Below are positions 34,724 through 42,930 of a DNA stretch of 64,000 nucleotides, piece by piece. The translations under genes and the position numbers were made by a program. Position 1 is the stretch's first letter. Every line of letters begins with the position of its first letter. The notes under the pieces are model-generated. The model was not told the origin of the DNA. It did not search any database and was given only the letters and a program-made list of their open reading frames with translations. Source of the DNA: Bacteroidota bacterium (GTDB lineage Bacteria > Bacteroidota > Bacteroidia > Flavobacteriales > Flavobacteriaceae); NCBI GenBank assembly GCA_027592025.1, contig JAQCIQ010000004.1, positions 62,001 through 126,000 on the forward strand. Reading direction: 5' to 3'.

Positions 34724-36601
34724 TTAACGTCCCATGTAAACGAGCAAGACAGAAATGTCATTTGGCGAAACTCCACTCACTCTTGATGCCTGAGATACGG
34801 TTCTGGGTTGAACGGCCTTTAGCTTTTCCCTTGCTTCAAAACTCATTGAGGAAATCTGTGAAAAATCAAAATCTTTAGGGATTTTAACCCCTTCCAAACG
34901 TATAAGCTTGTCGGCGTTATTTTTTTCCTTTGCAATATAGCCAGCATATTTAAGTTGTACCGTTACTTGCTCTTTGACCTCTTCATCTGGCTTCTCAATT
35001 TCCAAATAATGTTTAACCGACTCAAGGCCTTCCAAATCTTCCAATTCAATATTCGGCCTGGTTAAAATTTTCACCAACTTATCCGACTGTTTTACGGCGG
35101 CAGAATCCTTCGCCCCTAGGATGGGATTAATACTAACTGGGTCGATGCTCGTTTTTTGAAAAAACGACAGGAATTTGTCGGTGGCCAACTCTTTTTGTTC
35201 CATCCTTTTCAAGCGTTCCGCTTTGGCCAAGCCAATAGCAAAACCTTTAGGTGTCAATCGAAAGTCTGCATTGTCTTGCCGTAAAAGCGTGCGGTATTCG
35301 GCTCTGGAAGTGAACATGCGATATGGCTCTTCAGTACCTTTGGTAATCAAGTCGTCTATGAGAACTCCAATGTATGCTTCGTCCCTATTCAGAATAAACG
35401 GTTCCTTTTCCTTGACAAACAAGGCGGCATTAATCCCTGCCATAAGTCCCTGCGCAGCAGCTTCTTCGTATCCTGTCGTGCCGTTAATTTGCCCAGCGAA
35501 ATAAAGTCCGGGAATTAGCTTAGTCTCTAGCGTATGCTTCAGCTGAGTAGGGGGAAAATAATCGTATTCTATGGCGTAACCTGGTCTAAAAAACCTGACA
35601 TTCTCAAAACCCACTACTTTTCGCAGAGCATTAAACTGAGTGTCTTCGGGAAGTGATGTTGAAAATCCATTGACGTACACCTCAACAGTATTCCATCCCT
35701 CGGGCTCGACAAAAATTTGATGACGATCCTTGTCAGCAAATCGGTTAATCTTATCTTCTATTGAAGGGCAGTATCTCGGGCCTACGCTCTTGATGCGTCC
35801 GTTAAACATGGGGGATTTTTCAAACCCTTCCTTCAAAAGGTCATGCACTAGGGAGGAAGTATAAGTCATGTAACAAGAACGCTGGTTCGTCAAAGGAGAG
35901 GTTCTGTCGCTATAAGAAAATTTTGCGGGCTTGGCATCTCCTGGCTGTTCTTGCATTTTAGCAAAATCCAAACTCCTTCCGTCTACCCTTGGGGGCGTTC
36001 CTGTTTTCATGCGACCAGAGTCGAACCCCAGGGTCTCGAGTTGTTCGGTAATTCCTGTAGAAGCCCGCTCTCCGGCGCGTCCACCGCCAAATTGCTTTTC
36101 GCCAATATGCATCAAACCGTTAAGGAAGGTTCCGCTGGTTAAAACAACCGTTTTAGACCTCATTTCAACACCTAAAGAAGTTCTGACTCCAACCAATTTA
36201 TCCTGCTCTATAAGCAACCCAGTCACCATGTCTTGGTAGAAGTCAAGAGTGGGTATTTGCTCCAATTCATTTCTCCATGCCTCGGCAAATCTCATACGAT
36301 CGCTTTGAACTCGAGGGCTCCACATAGCCGGTCCTTTAGACTTGTTGAGCATTTTAAACTGAATGGCCGACAAATCACTCACAATTCCGCTCAATCCTCC
36401 CAAGGCGTCAATCTCCCGAATAATCTGTCCCTTGGCTATTCCTCCCATGGCAGGATTGCAGGACATTTGCGCAATGTTCTGCAAATTCATCGTAATTAGA
36501 AGCGTGCTGCAGCCCATATTAGCAGCAGCTGCGGCGGCCTCGCTACCAGCATGACCCCCCCCAACTACAATTACGTCATAAGTGTTTCTAAATAGTCCCA
36601 T
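34724..36601 (-). CDS. mnmG: tRNA uridine-5-carboxymethylaminomethyl(34) synthesis enzyme MnmG
   Basis: A 625-residue FAD enzyme that, with MnmE, modifies wobble uridine 34 of certain tRNAs. The start is the ATG at 36601 (MGLFRNTYDVIVVGGGHAG). The longer frame merely translates the parS palindrome (NVPRGT). FAD motif GGGHAGSEAAAAAANMG, MSCNPAMGGIAKG, KTGTPPRVDGRS and the C-terminal MnmE-interacting helical domain ending ISVLLVYMGR are all present. In many bacteria mnmG (gidA) lies near oriC, and parS sites lie on both sides here. ybeY is 54 bp upstream. Confidence 0.97.
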   Translation of the reverse strand: MGLFRNTYDVIVVGGGHAGSEAAAAAANMGCSTLLITMNLQNIAQMSCNPAMGGIAKGQIIREIDALGGLSGIVSDLSAIQFKMLNKSKGPAMWSPRVQSDRMRFAEAWRNELEQIPTLDFYQDMVTGLLIEQDKLVGVRTSLGVEMRSKTVVLTSGTFLNGLMHIGEKQFGGGRAGERASTGITEQLETLGFDSGRMKTGTPPRVDGRSLDFAKMQEQPGDAKPAKFSYSDRTSPLTNQRSCYMTYTSSLVHDLLKEGFEKSPMFNGRIKSVGPRYCPSIEDKINRFADKDRHQIFVEPEGWNTVEVYVNGFSTSLPEDTQFNALRKVVGFENVRFFRPGYAIEYDYFPPTQLKHTLETKLIPGLYFAGQINGTTGYEEAAAQGLMAGINAALFVKEKEPFILNRDEAYIGVLIDDLITKGTEEPYRMFTSRAEYRTLLRQDNADFRLTPKGFAIGLAKAERLKRMEQKELATDKFLSFFQKTSIDPVSINPILGAKDSAAVKQSDKLVKILTRPNIELEDLEGLESVKHYLEIEKPDEEVKEQVTVQLKYAGYIAKEKNNADKLIRLEGVKIPKDFDFSQISSMSFEAREKLKAVQPRTVSQASRVSGVSPNDISVLLVYMGR

Positions 36602-36604
36602 AAT

Positions 36605-36620
36605 TGTTCCACGTGGAACA
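36605..36620. promoter_or_regulatory. parS site 2 (ParB-binding centromere)
   Basis: A second exact TGTTCCACGTGGAACA, 3 bp upstream of the mnmG ATG and 1.9 kb from parS site 1. It lies between the putative mnmG promoter and start codon, so it would also be in the mRNA leader. Confidence 0.9.
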
Positions 36621-36633
36621 TTTAACATTCGAG

Positions 36634-36641
36634 CAAATATA
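36634..36641 (-). promoter_or_regulatory. Putative -7 element for mnmG
   Basis: TATATTTG on the minus strand matches TAnnTTTG, 32 bp upstream of the mnmG ATG and 13 bp from parS site 2. ParB bound at that site would be just downstream of the predicted start of transcription. Confidence 0.5.
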
Positions 36642-36655
36642 CGCTAGTTTATCAA

Positions 36656-37069
36656 TTATGCAGGCCGTAGCTTCAAAGCACTATCTTCCCTTTGTCGCAT
36701 CAGCAGGCTGTCTGCTTTTGACTTGTCTCTATAACCCAAACAGTGCAGCAACGCATGAACCATAACCCGGTGAAGCTCATCCATTTCAGTGACTCTATAA
36801 GTTAGGGCATTTTCCCTTACCCTATCGACTGACACATAGACCTCAGCCCTAATTGACTTGCCAAGAGAGTCGTCAAAGCAGATTACGTCAGTATAGGTGT
36901 CGTGATTTAAGAATTGCTTATTGAGTTCCAATAGGTAGTCGTCGTCACAAAAAACGTAGGACAAATTCAAAACCTCCGCATCTTCACTTGCAGCCACATC
37001 TAACAGCCAACGCTTCGTCTCGTCTCCAATTGGATCCGCATCGCTTTTTTGATATTCAAATTCAATCAT
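36656..37069 (-). CDS. ybeY: Endoribonuclease YbeY (rRNA maturation factor)
   Basis: A 137-residue single-strand RNase involved in 16S rRNA 3'-end processing and ribosome quality control. The metal-binding motif appears as HALLHCLGYRDK (about residues 112-123). The usual third His is replaced by Lys, which I believe is normal in this phylum. LNLSYVFCDDDYLLELNKQFLNHDTYTDVICF is the conserved N-terminal half. The start overlaps the DUF4175 stop by 8 bp; mnmG follows. Confidence 0.93.
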   Translation of the reverse strand: MIEFEYQKSDADPIGDETKRWLLDVAASEDAEVLNLSYVFCDDDYLLELNKQFLNHDTYTDVICFDDSLGKSIRAEVYVSVDRVRENALTYRVTEMDELHRVMVHALLHCLGYRDKSKADSLLMRQREDSALKLRPA

Positions 37070-40000
37070 TCTCTTTGATAAAATACTGATTAACTTTAGT
37101 GGTAATCTTTGGCCGAAGGGGGAGTCTTTCTCTGTTCAATCGTTCAATGGTGGAGTTCGAGCCCTTTGACAACTTAAAAACTTCATTATCAGGAACATAT
37201 ACTGACTTACCCGTTCTCGACTCTCTCTGGTCCTCGCGACCCTGCAATTGCTCAGCCTCTTCAAATTTGAGCATTTCATAGATCAAATTATTCATGGACT
37301 TCTTGATTGATTCAGACTGTACGCGATTCAATATATCACGTTCCAACTGCTCCATCTCATTAAGAAGATTCTGGCCTTCGGCGCTCCCTCCTCTGGACTC
37401 GTGAAGCCTCTCAAACGCCTCTCTTAGCCTTTGTTGTTCTTTATATGTGTCAAATGTACCCTCGGCGTCATCGCCCTCACCACCCTGTCCAGACGACCTC
37501 TTGCCTTCTCCTGAATCTTTGGGTCGCATACCTTCCTTGTTGTCAGACTCCTTTCCCATTTTTTCTACCAACTTCTCTTGACTCATAATAATGTCTGGAA
37601 GCTGCATCTCTCCTTCTCCTTCGCCCGGATTTGGCGCCATTTGCATGTTCAAATTGTCTAGCACGTCGCTCAACTGATCTGCCAAGGCATTTGTTGCGTT
37701 CATAACAAATTGTTGGGCCGCCACCCCTTCGTTGATTTGACTGTCCGCAAAACGATCAAGGGCTTTGTCAGTATAAAAATAAACATCACTAATCTGTCCA
37801 TTAATTCGCTCCGAGAGCATGGGCTGGCGCAGAGACAATATAAAAAGACTGTCGTCAACATGTTTAAAATTGTTCTTCAAATCCTGCTGAGCTTGCATCA
37901 AATTTGCAAAATCCGAGGTCAACTCCCTTTGGGACTCAAATTTTGCCATCAACGACTCTTGGCTGAACGAAAATCGCAACAAATTGTCCAATACCTGTCT
38001 GAGCATTTCAATGTCTTCGGTCAGCTGTTGTCCGCTACCTCCCATAGGCATTTGGCTCATTTGCTCAGCCAATTTTTTCATTCCCTTGGCGGCGCTAGAT
38101 TGTTGCTTCTTCGGGCTCTCCTTCCTTTTCAATTGATCAAGAGCTGACTGTTGGTCTTGTTTTACCCCCGCCTCGGTCGCTTTGTCTCGCTTCATGTCAA
38201 AAGGCTTCTTTAGACCCTCATTCTCCTTTTGAAGTTCGTCCATTTGCTTCAAAATTTCCTGAAAAGATTTCTTTAGGCTCTCTTGGTTTGACTCGTTTGA
38301 TTCAGTGGAATCCTCGTCTGCCAAGGCCTCCTGCTTTTCGGCCAGTTCTTCCAAAGAACTTCCAATTTGCTTTGCCTTTTGACTCACATAATACCGTTTA
38401 GTCAATTCCAAAACTTGCGCCATACTCTTCTGAGCGCTCTGCTTTTGCTTCGATAATTGCTCTAGACGCTCAGACAGGTCTAAGTCATTCAGCTTCTCTG
38501 CGTACTTCTTAATTTCGTCCCGTAACCGTTCATTCTTATTAATCTCCCGCTCTTGTTCCTCTATTCTTTTCTTCAGCGCCTTAGTCATGGGATCGTTTGG
38601 AAACTCTTTACTTTGGTTTTCAAGTGACTTTTTGGTGGCCTCGTTGAATGATTTCATCAAGGCGTCTTGTTGGCGTTGGCGCTCCAACGTTTCCTTTAGT
38701 TTTTGCTTTTCTGCAAAACTCAACTGAGCCTTTTCTAGTTGCGCTCTCTGAATCTCGTTAAGCGCTTCTTGGTCAATATCGTTTTGCTTAGCCACAGATT
38801 CGAGGCCCTCTACGGCCAAATTTTGAAGCCGAAGAAGCTCCTCCCTTTTTTCAAGTTCAGTCAAAACGCCGTAACGGTACCATTGGGTTGAAGAGCTTTT
38901 TCCACCATGAACTCCGTCATTATCTTTGGCGATGAATCTCACTTCATAAGTTTTGCCCTCCTCAAGACCCAGTCCTGCAGGAAAAGATGCTGCAAACGGC
39001 ACTACTGCCGAAGGACTAAAATCAAGTGCAACAATGTCTGGGACATTATCAGACGCTAAAACTCGGTATTCCAGGTTAAGGCCAACCACAGCATAGTCGT
39101 CAGAAGCTATTCCTTCAAATTGAAGCTCGTTCCAATTAAGGGGATCCGCGCTTTGCTCAAGAAAAATTTCTGGAAAAGCATCCTTAATCACATCAACATC
39201 AAAAGTAAATCGTTCATAATTTGGAAGACTTTTGTTACTCAAAGACACGTTTGTTTCGTTGTTCGTGAACGCTTTCCACTCTGCTTCGAAAACAGAACCG
39301 CTGGAGTTTACTTTTACAGCGGCTTGGCCCGATTGAATCCTAACCTTGTCCGTGTCTAAGGTTTCAAGGTGAAGACCAACTTTAGTCCCCTCGGGGAGCG
39401 AAAGATCTTGAAACGATTGGACAAGCTCTGCAGTCCTGCCCGTGTGTTTTGGATAGACCAGACTCATTTTTAAGCCAATAAGTTTTGGCGGGCTTACAAC
39501 AATCAAATCAAATTGGTCTGAGCGAACACTTTCGCTTTCCACAAAAAAAGGAATGCTCTGAGTAATATTTTCGAAAACATATATAAACGCGCCGTTGCGG
39601 TTCTTTCTCATTTCAAAACGACCCTCGGGTGTATTGACAAAAACTCTGTCTGGGACTTGCTCGCCAATCACAGAAACACGAAGTTCAAAATCACTATTTG
39701 CAATTCCCTCCAAAGATTGATTGTCTACTATAAATGAGTAGGGCGGGGGTGGGGTAAAGGTCTGTCGAAATTTAACAACCCGATCGATTCCTGACGCAAA
39801 ATTAGACCAGCCACCTACACTCAAGACGATCAGAACAATAAGGGCGGCTGGAATCATCCCTAGCGCCCTTTTATAGGCCTTACTCCAGTCTATTGTTTTA
39901 AAGAAATCTAAAGGAAGAAGTCTTTCAGATTTTTGTTCAATGCTTGCCTCTAACAAATCAGAATCATGAGAAGATTGGGTCAATTGAACCAAATTGACCA

Positions 40001-40316
40001 ATTGGTCTCCAACAGTTTTATCCCTATCGGCAATGAGCGTAGCTGCGTCTATCGGCTTCATGCCAAACCCTGGTTTTATCCATTTCCAAAAGAACCGTCC
40101 AACCAAACGGTACCAAAACACCACGAAGGCAACTCCAGAGGTCGACACAAGAATTGTCTTTGTTGCTTTGTCTAGCCACAACAATTGTTCAAGCAACACC
40201 AACAACACGAAAAAGGTAACTGCGCCCGATAGCCACAACAAAATTCCCGCCAGTATTCTATTCAAATAATACAGACGGATAAATTTTCTGAGTTTTATGG
40301 CTATCTGACCAAACAT
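37062..40316 (-). CDS. DUF4175 family large membrane-anchored coiled-coil protein
   Basis: A 1084-residue protein, which I recognise as DUF4175. It has three N-terminal membrane helices (about residues 20-45, 53-70 and 150-172). Next comes an Ig-like beta region (PPPPYSFIVDNQSLEGI onward), then about 550 residues of highly charged coiled coil rich in Glu, Lys and Gln. The C-terminus ends in a basic/structured tail (VYVPDNEVFKLSKG). The size suggests an inner-membrane scaffold projecting into the periplasm; function is unknown. It heads the run DUF4175-ybeY-mnmG-methyltransferase. Confidence 0.85.
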   Translation of the reverse strand: MFGQIAIKLRKFIRLYYLNRILAGILLWLSGAVTFFVLLVLLEQLLWLDKATKTILVSTSGVAFVVFWYRLVGRFFWKWIKPGFGMKPIDAATLIADRDKTVGDQLVNLVQLTQSSHDSDLLEASIEQKSERLLPLDFFKTIDWSKAYKRALGMIPAALIVLIVLSVGGWSNFASGIDRVVKFRQTFTPPPPYSFIVDNQSLEGIANSDFELRVSVIGEQVPDRVFVNTPEGRFEMRKNRNGAFIYVFENITQSIPFFVESESVRSDQFDLIVVSPPKLIGLKMSLVYPKHTGRTAELVQSFQDLSLPEGTKVGLHLETLDTDKVRIQSGQAAVKVNSSGSVFEAEWKAFTNNETNVSLSNKSLPNYERFTFDVDVIKDAFPEIFLEQSADPLNWNELQFEGIASDDYAVVGLNLEYRVLASDNVPDIVALDFSPSAVVPFAASFPAGLGLEEGKTYEVRFIAKDNDGVHGGKSSSTQWYRYGVLTELEKREELLRLQNLAVEGLESVAKQNDIDQEALNEIQRAQLEKAQLSFAEKQKLKETLERQRQQDALMKSFNEATKKSLENQSKEFPNDPMTKALKKRIEEQEREINKNERLRDEIKKYAEKLNDLDLSERLEQLSKQKQSAQKSMAQVLELTKRYYVSQKAKQIGSSLEELAEKQEALADEDSTESNESNQESLKKSFQEILKQMDELQKENEGLKKPFDMKRDKATEAGVKQDQQSALDQLKRKESPKKQQSSAAKGMKKLAEQMSQMPMGGSGQQLTEDIEMLRQVLDNLLRFSFSQESLMAKFESQRELTSDFANLMQAQQDLKNNFKHVDDSLFILSLRQPMLSERINGQISDVYFYTDKALDRFADSQINEGVAAQQFVMNATNALADQLSDVLDNLNMQMAPNPGEGEGEMQLPDIIMSQEKLVEKMGKESDNKEGMRPKDSGEGKRSSGQGGEGDDAEGTFDTYKEQQRLREAFERLHESRGGSAEGQNLLNEMEQLERDILNRVQSESIKKSMNNLIYEMLKFEEAEQLQGREDQRESRTGKSVYVPDNEVFKLSKGSNSTIERLNRERLPLRPKITTKVNQYFIKEND

Positions 40317-40394
40317 TGGGCGCTCTAATTCTTAGGTAAAATTACAATATTTAAGTATAGCGCAAATTGCAAGCCACATTAATGCCTTAGTGGT

Positions 40395-40402
40395 TATCTT
40401 TG
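40395..40402 (+). promoter_or_regulatory. Putative -7 element for gltX
   Basis: TATCTTTG matches TAnnTTTG and ends 16 bp before the gltX ATG. A TTG 25 bp further upstream is a poorly spaced -33 candidate. Confidence 0.5.
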
Positions 40403-40418
40403 CCATAAATTTAGAGCC

Positions 40419-41924
40419 ATGAGTTCGAAAGTGCGCGTACGTTTTGCTCCTAGCCCAACGGGTCCGCTTCATGTTGGTGGATTAAGAACCGCTCTTTTTA
40501 ACTATCTGTTCGCCAAACAACATGGGGGTGCTTTTATATTGCGTATAGAAGACACTGACCAAAAAAGATATGTTCCAGGAGCAGAAGCGTATATCATTGA
40601 TTCCCTTGACTGGTGTCATATCCCAGCCGATGAAAGTCCAAAAAAGCCAGGTCAATTTGGCCCTTACCGTCAGAGCGAACGACGCGAAATCTACGGTAAG
40701 TGGGTCAAAACCCTTGTTGATAACGGCAGCGCCTATTTTGCCTTCGACACCAATGAAGAACTCGACAAGCTGCGCAAAGATCAAGAATCTTTAGGGCAAA
40801 CCTTTATCTATAATTTTTCCAATAGAGGAGTGCTTTGCAACAGCTTAACCTTGACTAAAGAAGACATCCAAATTCGCATGAATTCAGGTCAACCCTATGT
40901 CATTCGATTCAAAGCTCCTCAAGACAGGACTTTAGAAATGACTGACATGATACGGGGAAGCATCGCCATTGATTGCAATACGTTAGACGACAAAATCCTA
41001 TTTAAGAGCGATGGGATGCCAACTTATCATTTGGCCAACGTTGTGGACGATCATTTAATGGAAATCACACACGTCATTCGGGGAGAGGAGTGGTTGCCAT
41101 CCATGGCTTTGCACATCTTGCTTTATGAAGCTTTTGGTTGGAAGAAACCTGAATTCGCCCATTTACCTTTGATTTTGAAGCCCTCCGGCAATGGAAAATT
41201 GAGCAAACGCGATGGGAATAAGCTGGGGTTTCCTGTTTTTCCTCTCGACTGGGATTCAAACGATTCAATCACTAAGGGGTTTAAAGGCGCCGGGTACTTA
41301 CCAGAGGCGTTGTTAAACTTTCTTGGGTTGCTGGGGTGGAACCCTGGAACAGATCAGGAGATATTCAATCTTGATGAGATGGCGCGCAACTTCAGTATAG
41401 GCGGCGTCAATAAAGGGGGCGCCCGTTTCGATATAGAAAAGCTCAATTGGTTCAATCAGCAATATTTGGCACAAATGCCATTAGACGAACTTTTATTAAA
41501 CATCAGGCTGCGCTATCCCTCACTATCTAATGTTTCAGACGGCTTGTTGACAAAAATTTTGACGCTAACCCAAGAGCGTTTAGCGTTTGTTGACGATTTT
41601 TGGAGTGTAGCCAACTATTTCTTCGAAGCCCCTAGCGATTTCAACGAAAACGCATTCGCACGAGCTGTAAAGGCCGACACTTCGTCCATTATAGAATCCA
41701 TCCGAAAGATTGTTGAGACGCAAGACGACTGTTCTCCTGAAGCGCTTCAATTGGTCATAAAAGAGTGGATTGTTTCCCAAAACATCGGGTTTGGCATTGT
41801 GATGCAGCCCCTTCGATTGGCATTGGTGGGAGACCTCAAAGGACCAGATGTTTTTGAGATCATGAGCCTATTAGGTAAAGAGGAGGTTTGCTCTAGGCTT
41901 GCGCGTTTTCAAGACAGACTGTAA
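40419..41924 (+). CDS. gltX: Glutamate--tRNA ligase
   Basis: Class I synthetase charging tRNA-Glu; 501 residues, full length. HIGH-type motif in PSPTGPLHVGGLRTALFNYL (about residue 10), zinc-less middle region, KMSKS-type motif KLSKRDGNKLGFP (about residue 262), then the helical anticodon-binding cage. Because glnS is also present in the window, this enzyme is probably discriminating and does not need to mischarge tRNA-Gln. It is followed by the SPFH protein after 69 bp. Confidence 0.97.
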   Translation: MSSKVRVRFAPSPTGPLHVGGLRTALFNYLFAKQHGGAFILRIEDTDQKRYVPGAEAYIIDSLDWCHIPADESPKKPGQFGPYRQSERREIYGKWVKTLVDNGSAYFAFDTNEELDKLRKDQESLGQTFIYNFSNRGVLCNSLTLTKEDIQIRMNSGQPYVIRFKAPQDRTLEMTDMIRGSIAIDCNTLDDKILFKSDGMPTYHLANVVDDHLMEITHVIRGEEWLPSMALHILLYEAFGWKKPEFAHLPLILKPSGNGKLSKRDGNKLGFPVFPLDWDSNDSITKGFKGAGYLPEALLNFLGLLGWNPGTDQEIFNLDEMARNFSIGGVNKGGARFDIEKLNWFNQQYLAQMPLDELLLNIRLRYPSLSNVSDGLLTKILTLTQERLAFVDDFWSVANYFFEAPSDFNENAFARAVKADTSSIIESIRKIVETQDDCSPEALQLVIKEWIVSQNIGFGIVMQPLRLALVGDLKGPDVFEIMSLLGKEEVCSRLARFQDRL

Positions 41925-41993
41925 TACTTTGTCTTGATTATTGTTCTATTATTCACTATATTTAGGCTTAAACAATTTTAAACCCAATATGTT

Positions 41994-42923
41994 ATGCCTC
42001 CATTTGTTTTTGCTATAATTTATTCTTTTTTAGGCTTCTTGTTGCTGCTTTCAGTATTTTTCACTGTAAAACAACAAACCGCGGCCATTCTTGAACGCTT
42101 TGGAAGGTTTCATTCCATTCGCCACTCTGGTTTACAAATTAAAATTCCATTAATCGACCAAATTTCTGGCAGACTAAGCCTTAAAATACAGCAGCTCGAC
42201 GTGATTATAGAAACAAAAACCCTAGACGACGTGTTCGTTCGTTTGAAGGTTTCTGTACAATATAAGGTCATAAGAGAAAAAGTTTATGAAGCCTATTACA
42301 AACTCGACTATCCTCATGATCAAATTACGTCATACGTCTTTGACGTGGTGCGGGCTGAAGTGCCAAAAATGAAACTCGATGATGTGTTCGTTAAAAAAGA
42401 CGACATCGCCATTGCGGTAAAGGCCGAGCTAAACGATGCCATGTCTGACTATGGCTACGACATCATCAAGACTCTTGTTACCGACATTGACCCAGACGCA
42501 CAGGTGAAATCCGCCATGAACCGCATCAACGCCTCTGAGCGCGAAAAAATTGCCGCCCAATACGAAGGCGATGCACAGCGTATCCTGATTGTGGAGAAGG
42601 CTAAAGCTGAGGCTGAAAGTAAACGTCTTCAAGGGCAGGGTATAGCCGATCAACGCAGAGAAATAGCAAGAGGTCTTGAAGAGTCCGTGGAAGTCCTCAA
42701 TAAAGTGGGTATAAATTCGCAGGAAGCTTCAGCTCTCATTGTAGTGACACAGCATTACGACACCCTTCAATCACTGGGAGAAGGAACTAACAGCAACCTC
42801 ATTTTACTGCCGAACACGCCTCAAACAGGAAGCAACATGCTCAATGATATGGTTGCCAGTTTTACGGCTAGCAATCAAATTGGAGAAGCTATCAAACAGG
42901 GGAACAAAAACAAAAAAGCCTAA
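41994..42923 (+). CDS. SPFH/Band-7 (stomatin-like) protein
   Basis: A 309-residue membrane protein. One N-terminal helix (about residues 3-25, FVFAIIYSFLGFLLLLSVFF) is followed by the SPFH domain (TAAILERFGRFHSIRHSGLQIKIPLID) and a long Glu/Ala/Lys-rich coiled region (AMNRINASEREKIAAQYEGDAQRI) that ends in a flexible tail. The IDPDAQVKSAMNRINASER stretch is typical of stomatin/prohibitin-like proteins that form ring scaffolds at membranes. It is on the same strand after gltX and convergent with glnS (7 bp). Confidence 0.9.
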   Translation: MPPFVFAIIYSFLGFLLLLSVFFTVKQQTAAILERFGRFHSIRHSGLQIKIPLIDQISGRLSLKIQQLDVIIETKTLDDVFVRLKVSVQYKVIREKVYEAYYKLDYPHDQITSYVFDVVRAEVPKMKLDDVFVKKDDIAIAVKAELNDAMSDYGYDIIKTLVTDIDPDAQVKSAMNRINASEREKIAAQYEGDAQRILIVEKAKAEAESKRLQGQGIADQRREIARGLEESVEVLNKVGINSQEASALIVVTQHYDTLQSLGEGTNSNLILLPNTPQTGSNMLNDMVASFTASNQIGEAIKQGNKNKKA

Positions 42924-42930
42924 TCCTTTT

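Noticed and set aside
36602-36628. Upstream extension of mnmG (MLNVPRGTI)
   Set aside because: These residues are only the translation of the parS palindrome; homologues start at the later Met.
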